A DNA stretch of 64,000 nucleotides from Streptomyces sp. NBC_01314 (lineage in GTDB: Bacteria > Actinomycetota > Actinomycetes > Streptomycetales > Streptomycetaceae): assembly GCF_041435215.1 (NCBI RefSeq), contig NZ_CP108394.1, positions 9,548,001 through 9,612,000 of the forward strand, written 5' to 3'. Positions 48,848 to 57,172 of the stretch are shown here, in pieces. How positions within the stretch are numbered: the stretch's first letter is position 1; each line of letters opens with the position of its first letter. Below the pieces are notes generated by a model, which did not search any database, was not told where the DNA came from, and saw only the letters and a list, made by a program, of their open reading frames with translations. The position numbers and the translations under genes are program-made.

Positions 48848-50161
48848 ATGGCCGAGACCGACCGGACACCCGTCACGGTGTTCGAACGTCACGAGTCGAA
48901 CGTACGCAGCTATTGCCGCGACTTCCCGGTGGTGTTCGAACGAGCCGCCGGGCACCACCTGTGGGACAGCACCGGGCGCCGTTACGTCGACCTGCTGTGC
49001 GGGGCGGGATCGCTCAACTACGGCCACAACCCGCCCGCGATCGTCGAACGGGTGATGGCCTACCTCGCGACCGGCGGGCCGGTGCAGTCGCTGGACCTGC
49101 ACACGGCGGCCAAGGCCGACTTCCTGGAACGCCTCATCGGCCTCGTCCTTGAGCCCCGCGGGCTCGGCGACTTCGTGGTGCAGTTCCCCGGACCGGCAGG
49201 CACGCTCGCGGTGGAGGCCGCCCTGAAGCTGGCCCGCAAGGTCACCGGGCGCACCGAGGTGATCGCCTTCACCGCAGGTTTCCACGGCGCGTCCCTGGGA
49301 GCACTGGCCGCCACGACCTCCCCGCTGCTGCGCGGCGGAGCGGGGGTGGCCCTGACAGACGTCACGATCCTCCCCTACGGCGACGCGGCCCACCCGGACG
49401 GGACCGACCCCGTCACCGCCCTGGAACAAGCCCTCGGCCCGGACGCGCGGACGGCACCGCCCGCGGCGATCCTGCTGGAGACCGTCCAGGGCGAGGGCGG
49501 ACTGCACACGGCGCCCCGTACCTGGCTCGCCCGGATCCGTGAACTCGCCGACTCAGTAGGCGCGTTGGTGATCGTGGACGACATCCAGGCGGGCTGCGGA
49601 CGCACCGGGACCTTCTTCAGCTTCGAGGACGCCCCCGAACTCCGCCCCGACCTGGTGTGCCTGTCGAAGTCGCTCAGCGGCATGGGGCTGCCGATGGCGG
49701 CCCTGCTGATCCGGCGCGAAATCGACCAGTGGTCGCCCGGCGAGCACAACGGCACCTTCCGCGGGCACAACCTCGCCTTCGTGGCGGGCTCAGCCGCCCT
49801 GGACCACTGGACCGACCCCCACTTCACCGACCACACCGCGGAACTGGCCGCCGCCATCCGCACCAGCCTCACGAGCATCACCGACGCCCTTCCGGCGGGC
49901 GTCGCCGAAGTCGTCGGCAAGGGCGCGATGAGCGGACTTGGATTCACCCGCGCCGAGACCGCCGAAGGGGTGCGGCGGGCCCTGTTCCACGCGGGTGTCG
50001 TAGCCGAGACATCCGGCCAGGGACACGTACTGAAGCTGCTGCCACCGCTCACGATGTCACTCACGGACTGGAAGGAGGTGGCGGACACCATCGGCGACAC
50101 GGCTCTCACCACGGTAGCCGGCGCACGCGCACCTGCCTCACGGTCTTCTACGGCGGCCTGA
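48848..50161 (+). CDS. Diaminobutyrate-2-oxoglutarate aminotransferase
   Basis: 437 residues, class III PLP aminotransferase of the DABA/EctB type: start ESNVRSYCRDFPVVFERAAG, GAGSLNYGHNPPAI, PAGTLAVEAALKLARKVTGR, FHGASLGALAATTSP, the aspartate in VIVDDIQAGCGRTG and the PLP lysine at about residue 274 in LSKSLSGMGLPMA. It makes L-2,4-diaminobutyrate from aspartate semialdehyde and Glu. No ectoine genes (EctA, EctC) lie next to it, so it more likely supplies Dab as a peptide building block. Which module would take Dab is unresolved; A1 is the only one without an assigned substrate, and X2 is the other option. AAAGG precedes the ATG. Last gene of the rightward operon. Confidence 0.87.
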   Translation: MAETDRTPVTVFERHESNVRSYCRDFPVVFERAAGHHLWDSTGRRYVDLLCGAGSLNYGHNPPAIVERVMAYLATGGPVQSLDLHTAAKADFLERLIGLVLEPRGLGDFVVQFPGPAGTLAVEAALKLARKVTGRTEVIAFTAGFHGASLGALAATTSPLLRGGAGVALTDVTILPYGDAAHPDGTDPVTALEQALGPDARTAPPAAILLETVQGEGGLHTAPRTWLARIRELADSVGALVIVDDIQAGCGRTGTFFSFEDAPELRPDLVCLSKSLSGMGLPMAALLIRREIDQWSPGEHNGTFRGHNLAFVAGSAALDHWTDPHFTDHTAELAAAIRTSLTSITDALPAGVAEVVGKGAMSGLGFTRAETAEGVRRALFHAGVVAETSGQGHVLKLLPPLTMSLTDWKEVADTIGDTALTTVAGARAPASRSSTAA

Positions 50162-50291
50162 TCGACGGCCCGGGCAGAGACCGTGAACATGCTCCGCGGC
50201 CCGGACCGAGTCCCACGGGCTCGGGCCTCCGGGGCCCCGAACCGGTACCCCTGCCGGCCCGGCGACTCCTCTCATCGGGAAGAGGGCCACG

Positions 50292-50322
50292 TCCCCGACG
50301 TGCCGGTGCGGCACGTCGGGGA
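50292..50322 (+). terminator. Terminator at the end of the NRPS operon
   Basis: TCCCCGACGTGCC (50292-50304) and GGCACGTCGGGGA (50310-50322) are perfect complements across a 5-base loop, 131 bases after the aminotransferase stop. No U tract. Likely right-hand border of the cluster transcript. Confidence 0.75.
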
Positions 50323-50929
50323 AGGCATACGCCGCTGGGGTTCCGAGGCAGGTCCGTGTCAGCGGACCAGGACCGCGTTCAACGGGATGCCGTGACGTCT
50401 GCGGCACCATCATCGGCGGCGGTGAGGCTCCCGCAGCGGGTTCATGCCGTCCAGCCTGTGCGATCGCGACGCATGGTTCCAGCAGGTCGCCGGGGCGAGT
50501 GCCGCGCGCAGCCGATCCGTCCCCGGGACGGTGGGGAGGGCGAGGGGAGCGCGGACGCCTTTGGGTTGCCGGCATCTCGTTCTGGCCGGCTTCCGGCGTC
50601 GACCCCGCGGAGTGCGCGCACCGAGCCGGGCAGAGGGAAACCCGGTTCGGCCGGAGCATTCCCCTGCTGCTTCTGTCTGCTGGTTGCCGAGCCGAACGGG
50701 GCCAATGCGGAAGACTGCGCGGCGCCGAGTTGGCCTGCGCATCTCACCCCACCGCGTCGGAGCCCCGGTTGCTTCCAGGACCGGCATCGGCACTCATCAG
50801 CCCAGGGCGGCGCGACGAGGCTGACGGCATGTTCCAACGGGTCGTCGAAGTGATAGCCCGGTCAAGCAGCCGTCGGTGCGCGACGACCTCCCGCGAATTC
50901 CTCCCGAGGCCGACGGGCCGGAGGTCGCC
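50323..50929. other. Gene-poor stretch right of the NRPS cluster
   Basis: About 600 bases without a supported gene. Several overlapping frames of 100-220 codons exist on both strands but show no family motif and have no ribosome site. A leftward reading containing GYHFDDPLEHAVSLVAPPW near 50830-50800 could be a gene remnant that I cannot identify. Confidence 0.35.
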
Positions 50930-51559
50930 TCACGCGTCGGTGTGCTCGGCGCCGGAGGCGGGCCGGCCGACGAGGAGCGGCCAGGTGAGTGCGGCCATCT
51001 CGGCCGGTGTGCGGGGGCGATCACGCTGGAGCCAGTCGGTGGCCACACCGAGGAGCGCGCCGGCGGTGAACGCGGCGGGTACGTCGTGCGGGATGTCCGC
51101 CGACACGACACTGTCCGGCGCGGCACCGGAGTTCACACGTACGGCGACGTGGACGGTGGTGGAGACGCGGCTGCGGATGTGATCGATGACGCGGGCGCTG
51201 CCCTGGGGTCCCAGCAGGCTGCGGTAGAGGCCCGCGTGGTCGGCGAGGTTCTCGAAGAACGCCACGAGTGAACTGGCGGGGTCCGCGTCCGACTCGGCCG
51301 AGGTGGAGTCGAGGGCGGGGACGGACTCGATCAGGGTGTCGATCGTCGAGGTACAGGCGGCTTCGGCCAGTTCATGCACGTCCCGGTAGTGGTCGTAGAA
51401 CGTCGTGCGGTTCACCCCGGCCCGTTCGGCCACGTCCGCGACGCTGATCTGCCCCAGCTCCTGTTCCTCGACGAGCTGGATCAACGCGCCCTGCAGGGCG
51501 GCGTGCGTGCGGCGCACGCGTCGGTCACCCACAGGGGTGCTCTGTCTTGTCGTGGCCAT
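50930..51559 (-). CDS. TetR-family repressor of the ferredoxin-P450 operon
   Basis: 209 residues. N-terminal HTH: THAALQGALIQLVEEQELGQISVADVAERAGVNRTTFYDHYRDVHEL, a typical TetR DNA-binding domain; the C-terminal ligand domain is helical (SLVAFFENLADHAGLYRSLLG and AAFTAGALLGVATDWLQ, resembling the TetR_C_7-type group). It is divergent from the ferredoxin-reductase-P450 genes with a 98-base gap holding two operator copies. A TAGGAT -10 box at 51571-51566 puts the transcription start on the ATG itself, so the message is probably leaderless. Expected role: substrate-inducible repression of the P450 operon and of itself. Confidence 0.85.
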   Translation of the reverse strand: MATTRQSTPVGDRRVRRTHAALQGALIQLVEEQELGQISVADVAERAGVNRTTFYDHYRDVHELAEAACTSTIDTLIESVPALDSTSAESDADPASSLVAFFENLADHAGLYRSLLGPQGSARVIDHIRSRVSTTVHVAVRVNSGAAPDSVVSADIPHDVPAAFTAGALLGVATDWLQRDRPRTPAEMAALTWPLLVGRPASGAEHTDA

Positions 51560-51565
51560 GACCCC

Positions 51566-51615
51566 ATCCTATCTAGCCGACAGATGTTGGTTTCCCGACG
51601 AGTGTCGGCTAACGT
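51566..51615. promoter_or_regulatory. Divergent promoters with two TetR operator copies
   Basis: Two 14-bp sites of the form CCGAC-N4-GTYGG lie 18 bp apart: CCGACAGATGTTGG (51577-51590) and CCGACGAGTGTCGG (51595-51608). Viewed together they also form outer arms TAGCCGACA/TGTCGGCTA. The rightward promoter is TTGGTT (51587-51592), 17 bases, TAACGT (51610-51615); the leftward -10 is TAGGAT at 51571-51566. The sites overlap both promoters. Confidence 0.7.
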
Positions 51616-51657
51616 GCTTCTCGGGAGTGCTTCAGCCGACCCAGAGAGGAAACCGCC

Positions 51658-51861
51658 ATGAAGATGAACGTCGCCGTGGACGAACCCAAGTGCGTCGCCG
51701 CCGGGCAGTGCGTCCTGATCGCGCCCGAGGTCTTCGACCAGCGTGAGGAGGACGGCGTGGTCGTGCTGCTCGACGGGACGCCCGATCCGGTATTGCACCC
51801 GGTCGTGCGTGAGTCGGCCCTGGCCTGCCCCGCCGCCGCCATCCACGTGACGACGTCATGA
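51658..51861 (+). CDS. 3Fe-4S ferredoxin
   Basis: 67 residues, the small ferredoxin type that serves Streptomyces P450s. Three cysteines bind the cluster: CVAAGQC (two, with Ala-Gly where a fourth Cys would be in 4Fe-4S proteins) and ALACPAAAI. It overlaps the reductase gene by 4 bases and passes electrons from it to the P450 downstream. Confidence 0.92.
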   Translation: MKMNVAVDEPKCVAAGQCVLIAPEVFDQREEDGVVVLLDGTPDPVLHPVVRESALACPAAAIHVTTS

Positions 51862-53060
51862 GTCGCACCGTGCTGGTCGGCGCGTCGGCGGGCGGGCTGG
51901 CTACGGCGGAGGCGCTGCGCCGGGCGGGACATCAGGGGGAGATCGCCCTCGTCGGTGACGAGCCGCACCTTCCGTACGACCGCCCGCCGCTGTCCAAGCA
52001 GATCCTCAAGGGGGAGTGGGAGCCGGACCGGCTCGCCCTGCGCGGGCGGGCGGACATCGACGCGCTCGATCTGGACCTGCGACTGGGGGTGCGGGCGACC
52101 GGGCTGGACATGGCCGCGCGCACGCTTCTGCTGGCGGACGGCGCCCGGCTGCCGTACGAGTCTCTCGTCGTGGCGACCGGCGTACGAGCCCGTCCGCTGC
52201 CCGGGACCGAGCAGGTGGCCGGGGTGCACACACTGCGTACCCTGACCGACGCGCTGGCGTTGAAGACCCGCTTGAGCGCGGGTCGGCGGCTGGTGATCGT
52301 CGGCGCCGGGTTCCTGGGTGCCGAGGTGGCCGCCGTCGCGCGCGGGCTCGGCGTGGACGTGACCCTGCTGGAAGCCGACGCGGTGCCGATGGCGCAGGCG
52401 GTCGGTGAGGAGCCCGGGTGGTTCCTGTCGCAACTCCACCGCCACCATGGCGTCCGACTGCGCACGGGCGCGGCGGTGAGCGAAGTGCTCAGCGTCGGTG
52501 GCGAGGTCGCCGGTGTCGCGCTGGCCGACGGAAGCGAGATGCCCGCCGACGACGTCCTGGTCTCCATCGGTTCCTTGCCCAACACCGAATGGCTGGCCGG
52601 AAGCGGGCTCGCTCTCGGCGGCGGGCTCGTGTGCGACGAGTTCAGTGCCGCCGCACCCGGTGTGTACGGCGTGGGGGACGTGGCCTGCTGGCACAACCCG
52701 CTCTTCGGCACGAAGATGCGCGTCGAGCACCGCACCAACGCCGGCGAGCAGGCCCTCACCGTCGCCCACAACCTGCTCAACCCGGACGCGCCACGGCCGT
52801 TCGCCCCCGTGCCGTACTTCTGGTCGGACCAGTACGACACCAGAGTCCAGGCGTACGGCCATCTGCGCGACCACGATGAAGCACTCGTCCTGGAAAGCGA
52901 TGTCACGGCGCGGCAGCTCCTCGTGGCCTACCGCCGGGGAGACCGGCTCACCGGCGTGCTCGCCATGGGCAAGTCACCCAAGATCCTGCGCGCCTGGCGG
53001 GCCCTCATCGCCTCCGGCGCGGCCTGGGAAGCGGCCGTCACCGACACCGCCGCCGCGTGA
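51858..53060 (+). CDS. NAD(P)H-dependent ferredoxin reductase
   Basis: 400 residues of the putidaredoxin/rubredoxin-reductase type. FAD-binding N-terminus VLVGASAGGLATAEALRRAGH, the PPLSKQILKGEW segment, NAD(P)-binding LVIVGAGFLGAEVAAVARGLG, and the second FAD motif GVYGVGDVACWHNP. The C-terminal domain (YFWSDQYDTRVQAYG) is typical. Completes the electron chain NAD(P)H, reductase, ferredoxin, P450. Confidence 0.92.
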   Translation: MSRTVLVGASAGGLATAEALRRAGHQGEIALVGDEPHLPYDRPPLSKQILKGEWEPDRLALRGRADIDALDLDLRLGVRATGLDMAARTLLLADGARLPYESLVVATGVRARPLPGTEQVAGVHTLRTLTDALALKTRLSAGRRLVIVGAGFLGAEVAAVARGLGVDVTLLEADAVPMAQAVGEEPGWFLSQLHRHHGVRLRTGAAVSEVLSVGGEVAGVALADGSEMPADDVLVSIGSLPNTEWLAGSGLALGGGLVCDEFSAAAPGVYGVGDVACWHNPLFGTKMRVEHRTNAGEQALTVAHNLLNPDAPRPFAPVPYFWSDQYDTRVQAYGHLRDHDEALVLESDVTARQLLVAYRRGDRLTGVLAMGKSPKILRAWRALIASGAAWEAAVTDTAAA

Positions 53061-53189
53061 CCGTATCCGCGGGCCGACGGCGCCGACCTGGCGGGCATCG
53101 CCGCCGAGCGCGCCAGTGACACCCCACCCGCCGGCCTTCGAAGTCGTCCACACCCCTCAAGCCCTTCATGCCTTTTCAAGGAGAGATCC

Positions 53190-54416
53190 ATGACTACGAC
53201 GACCAACTCGACCGACCCGGTCGACCACACCGGTCTTCCCCCGTTCCCGGGAGTACGGTCCGGGCGCTGCCCCTTCGATCCGCCGGCCGACTACGCGGAC
53301 TGGCGCGAGGGCGAGGGCCTCCGGCGGGCGCTGTGGCGCGGCCGGCCGATGTGGGTCGTGAGCCGGTTCGCCGACATCCGCGAGGTTCTCAGCGACCCGC
53401 GGCTCAGCGCGGACGACCGTACGCCCGGCTTTCCCGTCCCGTCCAGCGCCGGGCCCGAGGCGGCCCAGCCCTTCATACGCATGGACGGCCCGGAACACAT
53501 CCGGTTGCGCCGGATGCTCACCGGCGAGTTCACCGTCAAGCGGATGGAGCGGCTGCGCCCGCTGATCCAGGAGCAGGCCGATCGCTTCCTTGAGCAGATG
53601 ATCAGCCAGGGGCAGCCGGCGGATCTGGTGAGCGCCTACGCATTCCCGATTCCGTCCATGGTCATCTCACTGATGCTCGGCGTGCCCTACGAGGACCACG
53701 CGTTCTTCCAGGAGCACAGCGCCACCATCATCACGGCCGACGCCTCGGACGAGGAGAAGCGCGCCGCGACCGTGGCACTGGCCGGCTACATGTACGAGCT
53801 GGTGGCGCGCAGGGAGCGCGAGCCGGAGGACGACCTGATCAGCCGACAGATCCAGCGGGTCGCCGCCGGGGAGATCAGCCGCGACACCGTGGTCGTCAAC
53901 GCCAACACGCTGCTGGTCGCCGGGCACGAGACGACGGCCAACATGATCGCCCTCGGCACCCTGACCCTGTTGGAGAACCCGGACCGGCTCGCTCGTATCC
54001 GTGACACGGACGACGCCGCCGTCGTGGCGAACGGGGTCGAGGAACTGCTGCGGTACCTGACCATCGTCCAGGACGCGATCTACCGCGTCGCGACCGAGGA
54101 CGTGACCATCGGCGGGCAGCTCGTCCGGGCCGGCGAAGCCGTGGCCGTGAACCTGCCCGCCGGGAACCGCGACGCGACCTTCTCCGCCGCCCCCGACACC
54201 TTCGACCCGGACCGCAACACCAGCGGCCACCTCGCCTTCGGCTACGGCGCCCACCAGTGCCTCGGTCAGCCTCTGGCCCGGGTCGAGCTGCAGATCGCGC
54301 TGCCCGCGCTGCTGCGTCGGCTGCCGGGGCTGCGGCTGGCGGTGCCGCTGGAGCAGATCGAGTTCCGGAACAACACCCTCACCTACGGACCCCACCGACT
54401 GCCGGTCGCCTGGTGA
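53190..54416 (+). CDS. Cytochrome P450, CYP105-like
   Basis: 408 residues with all P450 landmarks: I-helix LLVAGHETTANMIA, K-helix VEELLRYL (ExxR intact, unlike the conservon P450), and heme loop LAFGYGAHQCLGQPLAR. The start ATG has AAGGAGAGATCC upstream. The 129-base gap from the reductase contains no terminator, so it belongs to the TetR-controlled operon. CYP105 enzymes are versatile monooxygenases used for xenobiotics and natural products; it could decorate the neighbouring lipopeptide, but its own regulator argues for independent control. Confidence 0.9.
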   Translation: MTTTTNSTDPVDHTGLPPFPGVRSGRCPFDPPADYADWREGEGLRRALWRGRPMWVVSRFADIREVLSDPRLSADDRTPGFPVPSSAGPEAAQPFIRMDGPEHIRLRRMLTGEFTVKRMERLRPLIQEQADRFLEQMISQGQPADLVSAYAFPIPSMVISLMLGVPYEDHAFFQEHSATIITADASDEEKRAATVALAGYMYELVARREREPEDDLISRQIQRVAAGEISRDTVVVNANTLLVAGHETTANMIALGTLTLLENPDRLARIRDTDDAAVVANGVEELLRYLTIVQDAIYRVATEDVTIGGQLVRAGEAVAVNLPAGNRDATFSAAPDTFDPDRNTSGHLAFGYGAHQCLGQPLARVELQIALPALLRRLPGLRLAVPLEQIEFRNNTLTYGPHRLPVAW

Positions 54417-54455
54417 CCAGCACCGTGTCAGGCAGGTGAACAGGCCGAGGGGAGC

Positions 54456-54502
54456 GCCGCCGACGGGACGGGAGGATTGTATTCTCCGGTCCCGTCGGCG
54501 GC
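54456..54502 (+). terminator. Terminator after the P450 gene
   Basis: GCCGCCGACGGGAC (54456-54469) pairs perfectly with GTCCCGTCGGCGGC (54489-54502). The intervening bases can extend the stem with GGAG/CTCC around an AT-rich loop. It starts 40 bases after the stop. Confidence 0.8.
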
Positions 54503-54581
54503 TGCTCACGCCGTGCCCGGCGGCAGAGTGCGGGGATGGCGGACGCCGCCCGGCTGTCGGCGTTTCGGGTCTTGATCCGGG

Positions 54582-54707
54582 TCAGTCCCAGCTGGGGTCC
54601 TGAGCTTCCATGAAGCGGGGACCGTAGGCGCCATGAGGCAGGATCTCTTCGATTCGGGTGAGATCGTCGGTGCTGAGTGTGAGGTCAGCGGCACGACGTT
54701 CTCGTCC
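54582..54707 (-). pseudogene. Possible aldo/keto reductase C-terminal remnant
   Basis: Read leftward, the frame ending at 54582 gives LTLSTDDLTRIEEILPHG followed by AYGPRFMEAQDPSWD and a stop, which looks like the C-terminal tail of aldo/keto reductases. The upstream frame is lost within about 130 bases; a one-base shift would connect DENVV to AADLTLS. No start or catalytic tetrad is found. The rest of the gap 54503-55115 shows no gene. Confidence 0.35.
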
Positions 54708-55115
54708 CGGCTGAGAGCGGTGTATGTGGGGTCTCCGGCGCAGGAAGTCGGCTGTGCGGGCGACCCGGCCATGTGCCTAGGAGGGCCCAGAGACATGCGG
54801 CGGCCAGCTGCGCCTGGGCATCGACAACCGGGCAGCCACTGGCAATGCCGCCTGCCGAATCCGTACCACGCGTCCTGGCCACGCAGTCTGACCTGCGGGA
54901 CAGTTAATCGTCCGCGTTCCACGACGAGGGTGGCCTTGCCCTCGTCGTCCTGGACCGTCAGCCCGCCGCATTGGCGGCTGGGCGATGGCTGACCACATGA
55001 GAGCCGGCCGCCGACGCACCCGCCATTGCGGAGCTGTACGTCGAATTGACGGAGTATCGGATCTCCAGCTAACCCCTCACCGATCGGGCGCGAGTTCACC
55101 GGGACGCTGCTCGGG

Positions 55116-55772
55116 TCACACCGGTCGTACGAGGCCGGTGTCGTAGGCGAAGATCACCGCCTGGACGCGGTCGCGGGCGTCGATCTTGGGGAGGATGCGG
55201 CTGATGTGGGACTTGACGGTGGATTCGGCGAGGTGAAGGCGTTCGGCGATCTCCGAGTTGGTCCAGCCGGTGGCGATGGCGGTGAGGACTTCTTGTTCGC
55301 GCTGAGTGAGGTCGGCGAGTCGGCGCTGCTGTTGTGGGCTGTTGCCGGGGAAGCGGTCGCCGAAGGTGTCGATGAGCTTGCGGGTCAGGCCTGGTGAGAT
55401 GACGGCGTCGCCGGCGGCCACCGCGCGGACACCGGCGACGAGTTCGTCGGGCTGGGCGTCCTTGAGCAGGAAGCCGCTGGCACCGGCGCGCAGGGCGTCG
55501 TAGGCGTATTCGTCGAGGTCGAAGGTGGTCAGGACCAGGACCCGGGAGCGGCCGCCGGACTCGATGACGCGGCGGGTGGCCTCGATGCCGTCCATGCCGG
55601 GCATGCGGACGTCCATCAGGACCACGTCGGGCCGGAGTTCGGCGGTCATGCGGACGCCTTCGCTGCCGTTGGCGGCCTCGCCGACGACCGTCATGTCGGG
55701 CTGGGCCTCCAGGAGCATGCTGAAGCCCATCCGCTGCAGGGCCTGGTCGTCGACGATGAGCACGGTGGTCAT
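55116..55772 (-). CDS. NarL/FixJ-type response regulator
   Basis: 218 residues. Receiver domain with phosphoacceptor Asp54 (VVLMDVRMPGMDG), the Thr in LVLTTFD and Lys in FLLKDAQP. The LuxR-type HTH is at the C-terminus (LTQREQEVLTAIATGWTNSEIAERL, then LAESTVKSHISRIL). It overlaps the kinase gene upstream by 4 bases and forms with it a two-component system, most likely controlling the adjacent MMPL gene. Confidence 0.92.
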   Translation of the reverse strand: MTTVLIVDDQALQRMGFSMLLEAQPDMTVVGEAANGSEGVRMTAELRPDVVLMDVRMPGMDGIEATRRVIESGGRSRVLVLTTFDLDEYAYDALRAGASGFLLKDAQPDELVAGVRAVAAGDAVISPGLTRKLIDTFGDRFPGNSPQQQRRLADLTQREQEVLTAIATGWTNSEIAERLHLAESTVKSHISRILPKIDARDRVQAVIFAYDTGLVRPV

Positions 55773-57088
55773 GCGGGGTGCCTCTCCGGGGAGGGTGGAT
55801 TGGGGACGAGGAGCGCCTGGACGGTCCAGCCGCCACGGTCGTTGGGGCCGGCGGTGACTTCGCCGTCGTAGAGGGCGGCGCGTTCACGCATGCCGACCAG
55901 GCCCCGGCCGCCCCCGGTACGGGGCCGGTGCTCTGCTCGCCGGGCGCGGGACGGGCCTGTGTCGTCGACAGTGACGTGTACGGCATCGGGGCCGGCGGTG
56001 ATGCGGAGGTGGACCGTCGTGTCGGAGGCGGCGTACTTGACGGTGTTGGTCAGGGCCTCCTGAACGATGCGGTAGATCGACAGCTGGAGGCCGGGCGTCA
56101 TGCGGGTGAGGTCGCCCTGGGAGTCCAGGACGACGGTGGGGCCTGCTGCGCGAACGCGCTCCAGCAGTGCGTCGAGGTCGGCGAGGCCGGGCTGTGGGGC
56201 CAGCGGTGCGTCGTGTGGCCGGCCGTAGTCCTCGCTGATGACGGAGAGCAGGCGCCGCAGTTCGGCGAGGGCCTGGCGGCCGCTGTCGCCGATGATGCGG
56301 AGGGTCTGGGCGCCGCGTTCGGGTTTGGTGGCGGCGAGCGCGGCGGCGCCGTCGGCGAGGCCGACGATGACGGCGAGGGTGTGGCCGAGGATGTCGTGCA
56401 TCTCGCGGGAGACGCGGGCACGTTCCTGCGCGACGGCGAGGTGGGCCTGACGGGCGCGCTCCTTGCGCAGCGCGACGACGTAGGCGTGGGCCAGCCGGGT
56501 GAGCAGCCCCAGCAGGGCGAAGGCCATCAGACCGGCCACCGCCATCGGGCTCACGACCTCCGGACGGGTCGCGAACTCCAGCTGACGGCCTTGCCAGAAG
56601 ACGACGGCCCAGGCGACCAGTTGGGCGGTGGCTACGCCTATGGCGATGGCCAACTGCCGTGGTGTGCAGTAGCGGCCGACATTGAACAGGGCCACGACCC
56701 GTGCGGTCTCGGCGCCCGTCAGCACCCCCAGCGGAAGGGTTGCCACGGCGACGGCGGTGACGACCACGTAGACCAGCATGGGGTGGCGTTCCCGCCACAG
56801 CAGGGGAACGCAGAACGCGACCAGGAGGACCAACTGCAGCGGGACGGGGGCGGTGTTGTAGGGGTTGGCCAAGGAGCTCACGCCGAGTCCTGCGCAGAAG
56901 ACCGGGACGCCCCAGTGGCGGACCCAGGAGTGGGCCCGGTCGGCTCGCCTCCATCTCGCGAGCTTGGAGAGCACTGAGACGATCACACGCTGCTCGGGGT
57001 CCCCGGTCAGGTTCTTCAGGACCTGGAGGTCGTCCGGGTCTACGGGTTGAGCGCGGGCGCTCGGTGCGTTCACGGTGTTTGTCTCCAC
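55769..57088 (-). CDS. Sensor histidine kinase, HisKA_3 type
   Basis: 439 residues. A cytoplasmic N-terminal stretch (~50 residues) precedes several membrane spans between about residues 60 and 200 (WGVPVFCAGLGVSSL, LQLVLLVAFCVPLLW, VYVVVTAVAVATLPLGVL, AIAIGVATAQLVAWAVVFW). The dimerisation His box is ARVSREMHDILGHTLAVIVG, and the ATPase N-box EALTNTVKYA and GGGRGLVGMRERAALYDG follow. A typical Streptomyces NarX-like kinase without a recognised extracellular sensor. 84 bases separate it from the MMPL gene, so all three are probably one operon. Confidence 0.9.
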   Translation of the reverse strand: METNTVNAPSARAQPVDPDDLQVLKNLTGDPEQRVIVSVLSKLARWRRADRAHSWVRHWGVPVFCAGLGVSSLANPYNTAPVPLQLVLLVAFCVPLLWRERHPMLVYVVVTAVAVATLPLGVLTGAETARVVALFNVGRYCTPRQLAIAIGVATAQLVAWAVVFWQGRQLEFATRPEVVSPMAVAGLMAFALLGLLTRLAHAYVVALRKERARQAHLAVAQERARVSREMHDILGHTLAVIVGLADGAAALAATKPERGAQTLRIIGDSGRQALAELRRLLSVISEDYGRPHDAPLAPQPGLADLDALLERVRAAGPTVVLDSQGDLTRMTPGLQLSIYRIVQEALTNTVKYAASDTTVHLRITAGPDAVHVTVDDTGPSRARRAEHRPRTGGGRGLVGMRERAALYDGEVTAGPNDRGGWTVQALLVPNPPSPERHPA

Positions 57089-57172
57089 GAGATGTCGGAG
57101 CCGCCCGCCGGTCCGCGGGGGAACCGGACCGACGGGCGGGGCTGGCGAGACGGCCGGGGCGGCCGTTTTCCG

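Noticed and set aside
48848..50161. Ectoine biosynthesis gene ectB
   Set aside because: EctA and EctC genes are not adjacent, and the gene sits in the NRPS operon directly after the hydroxylase.
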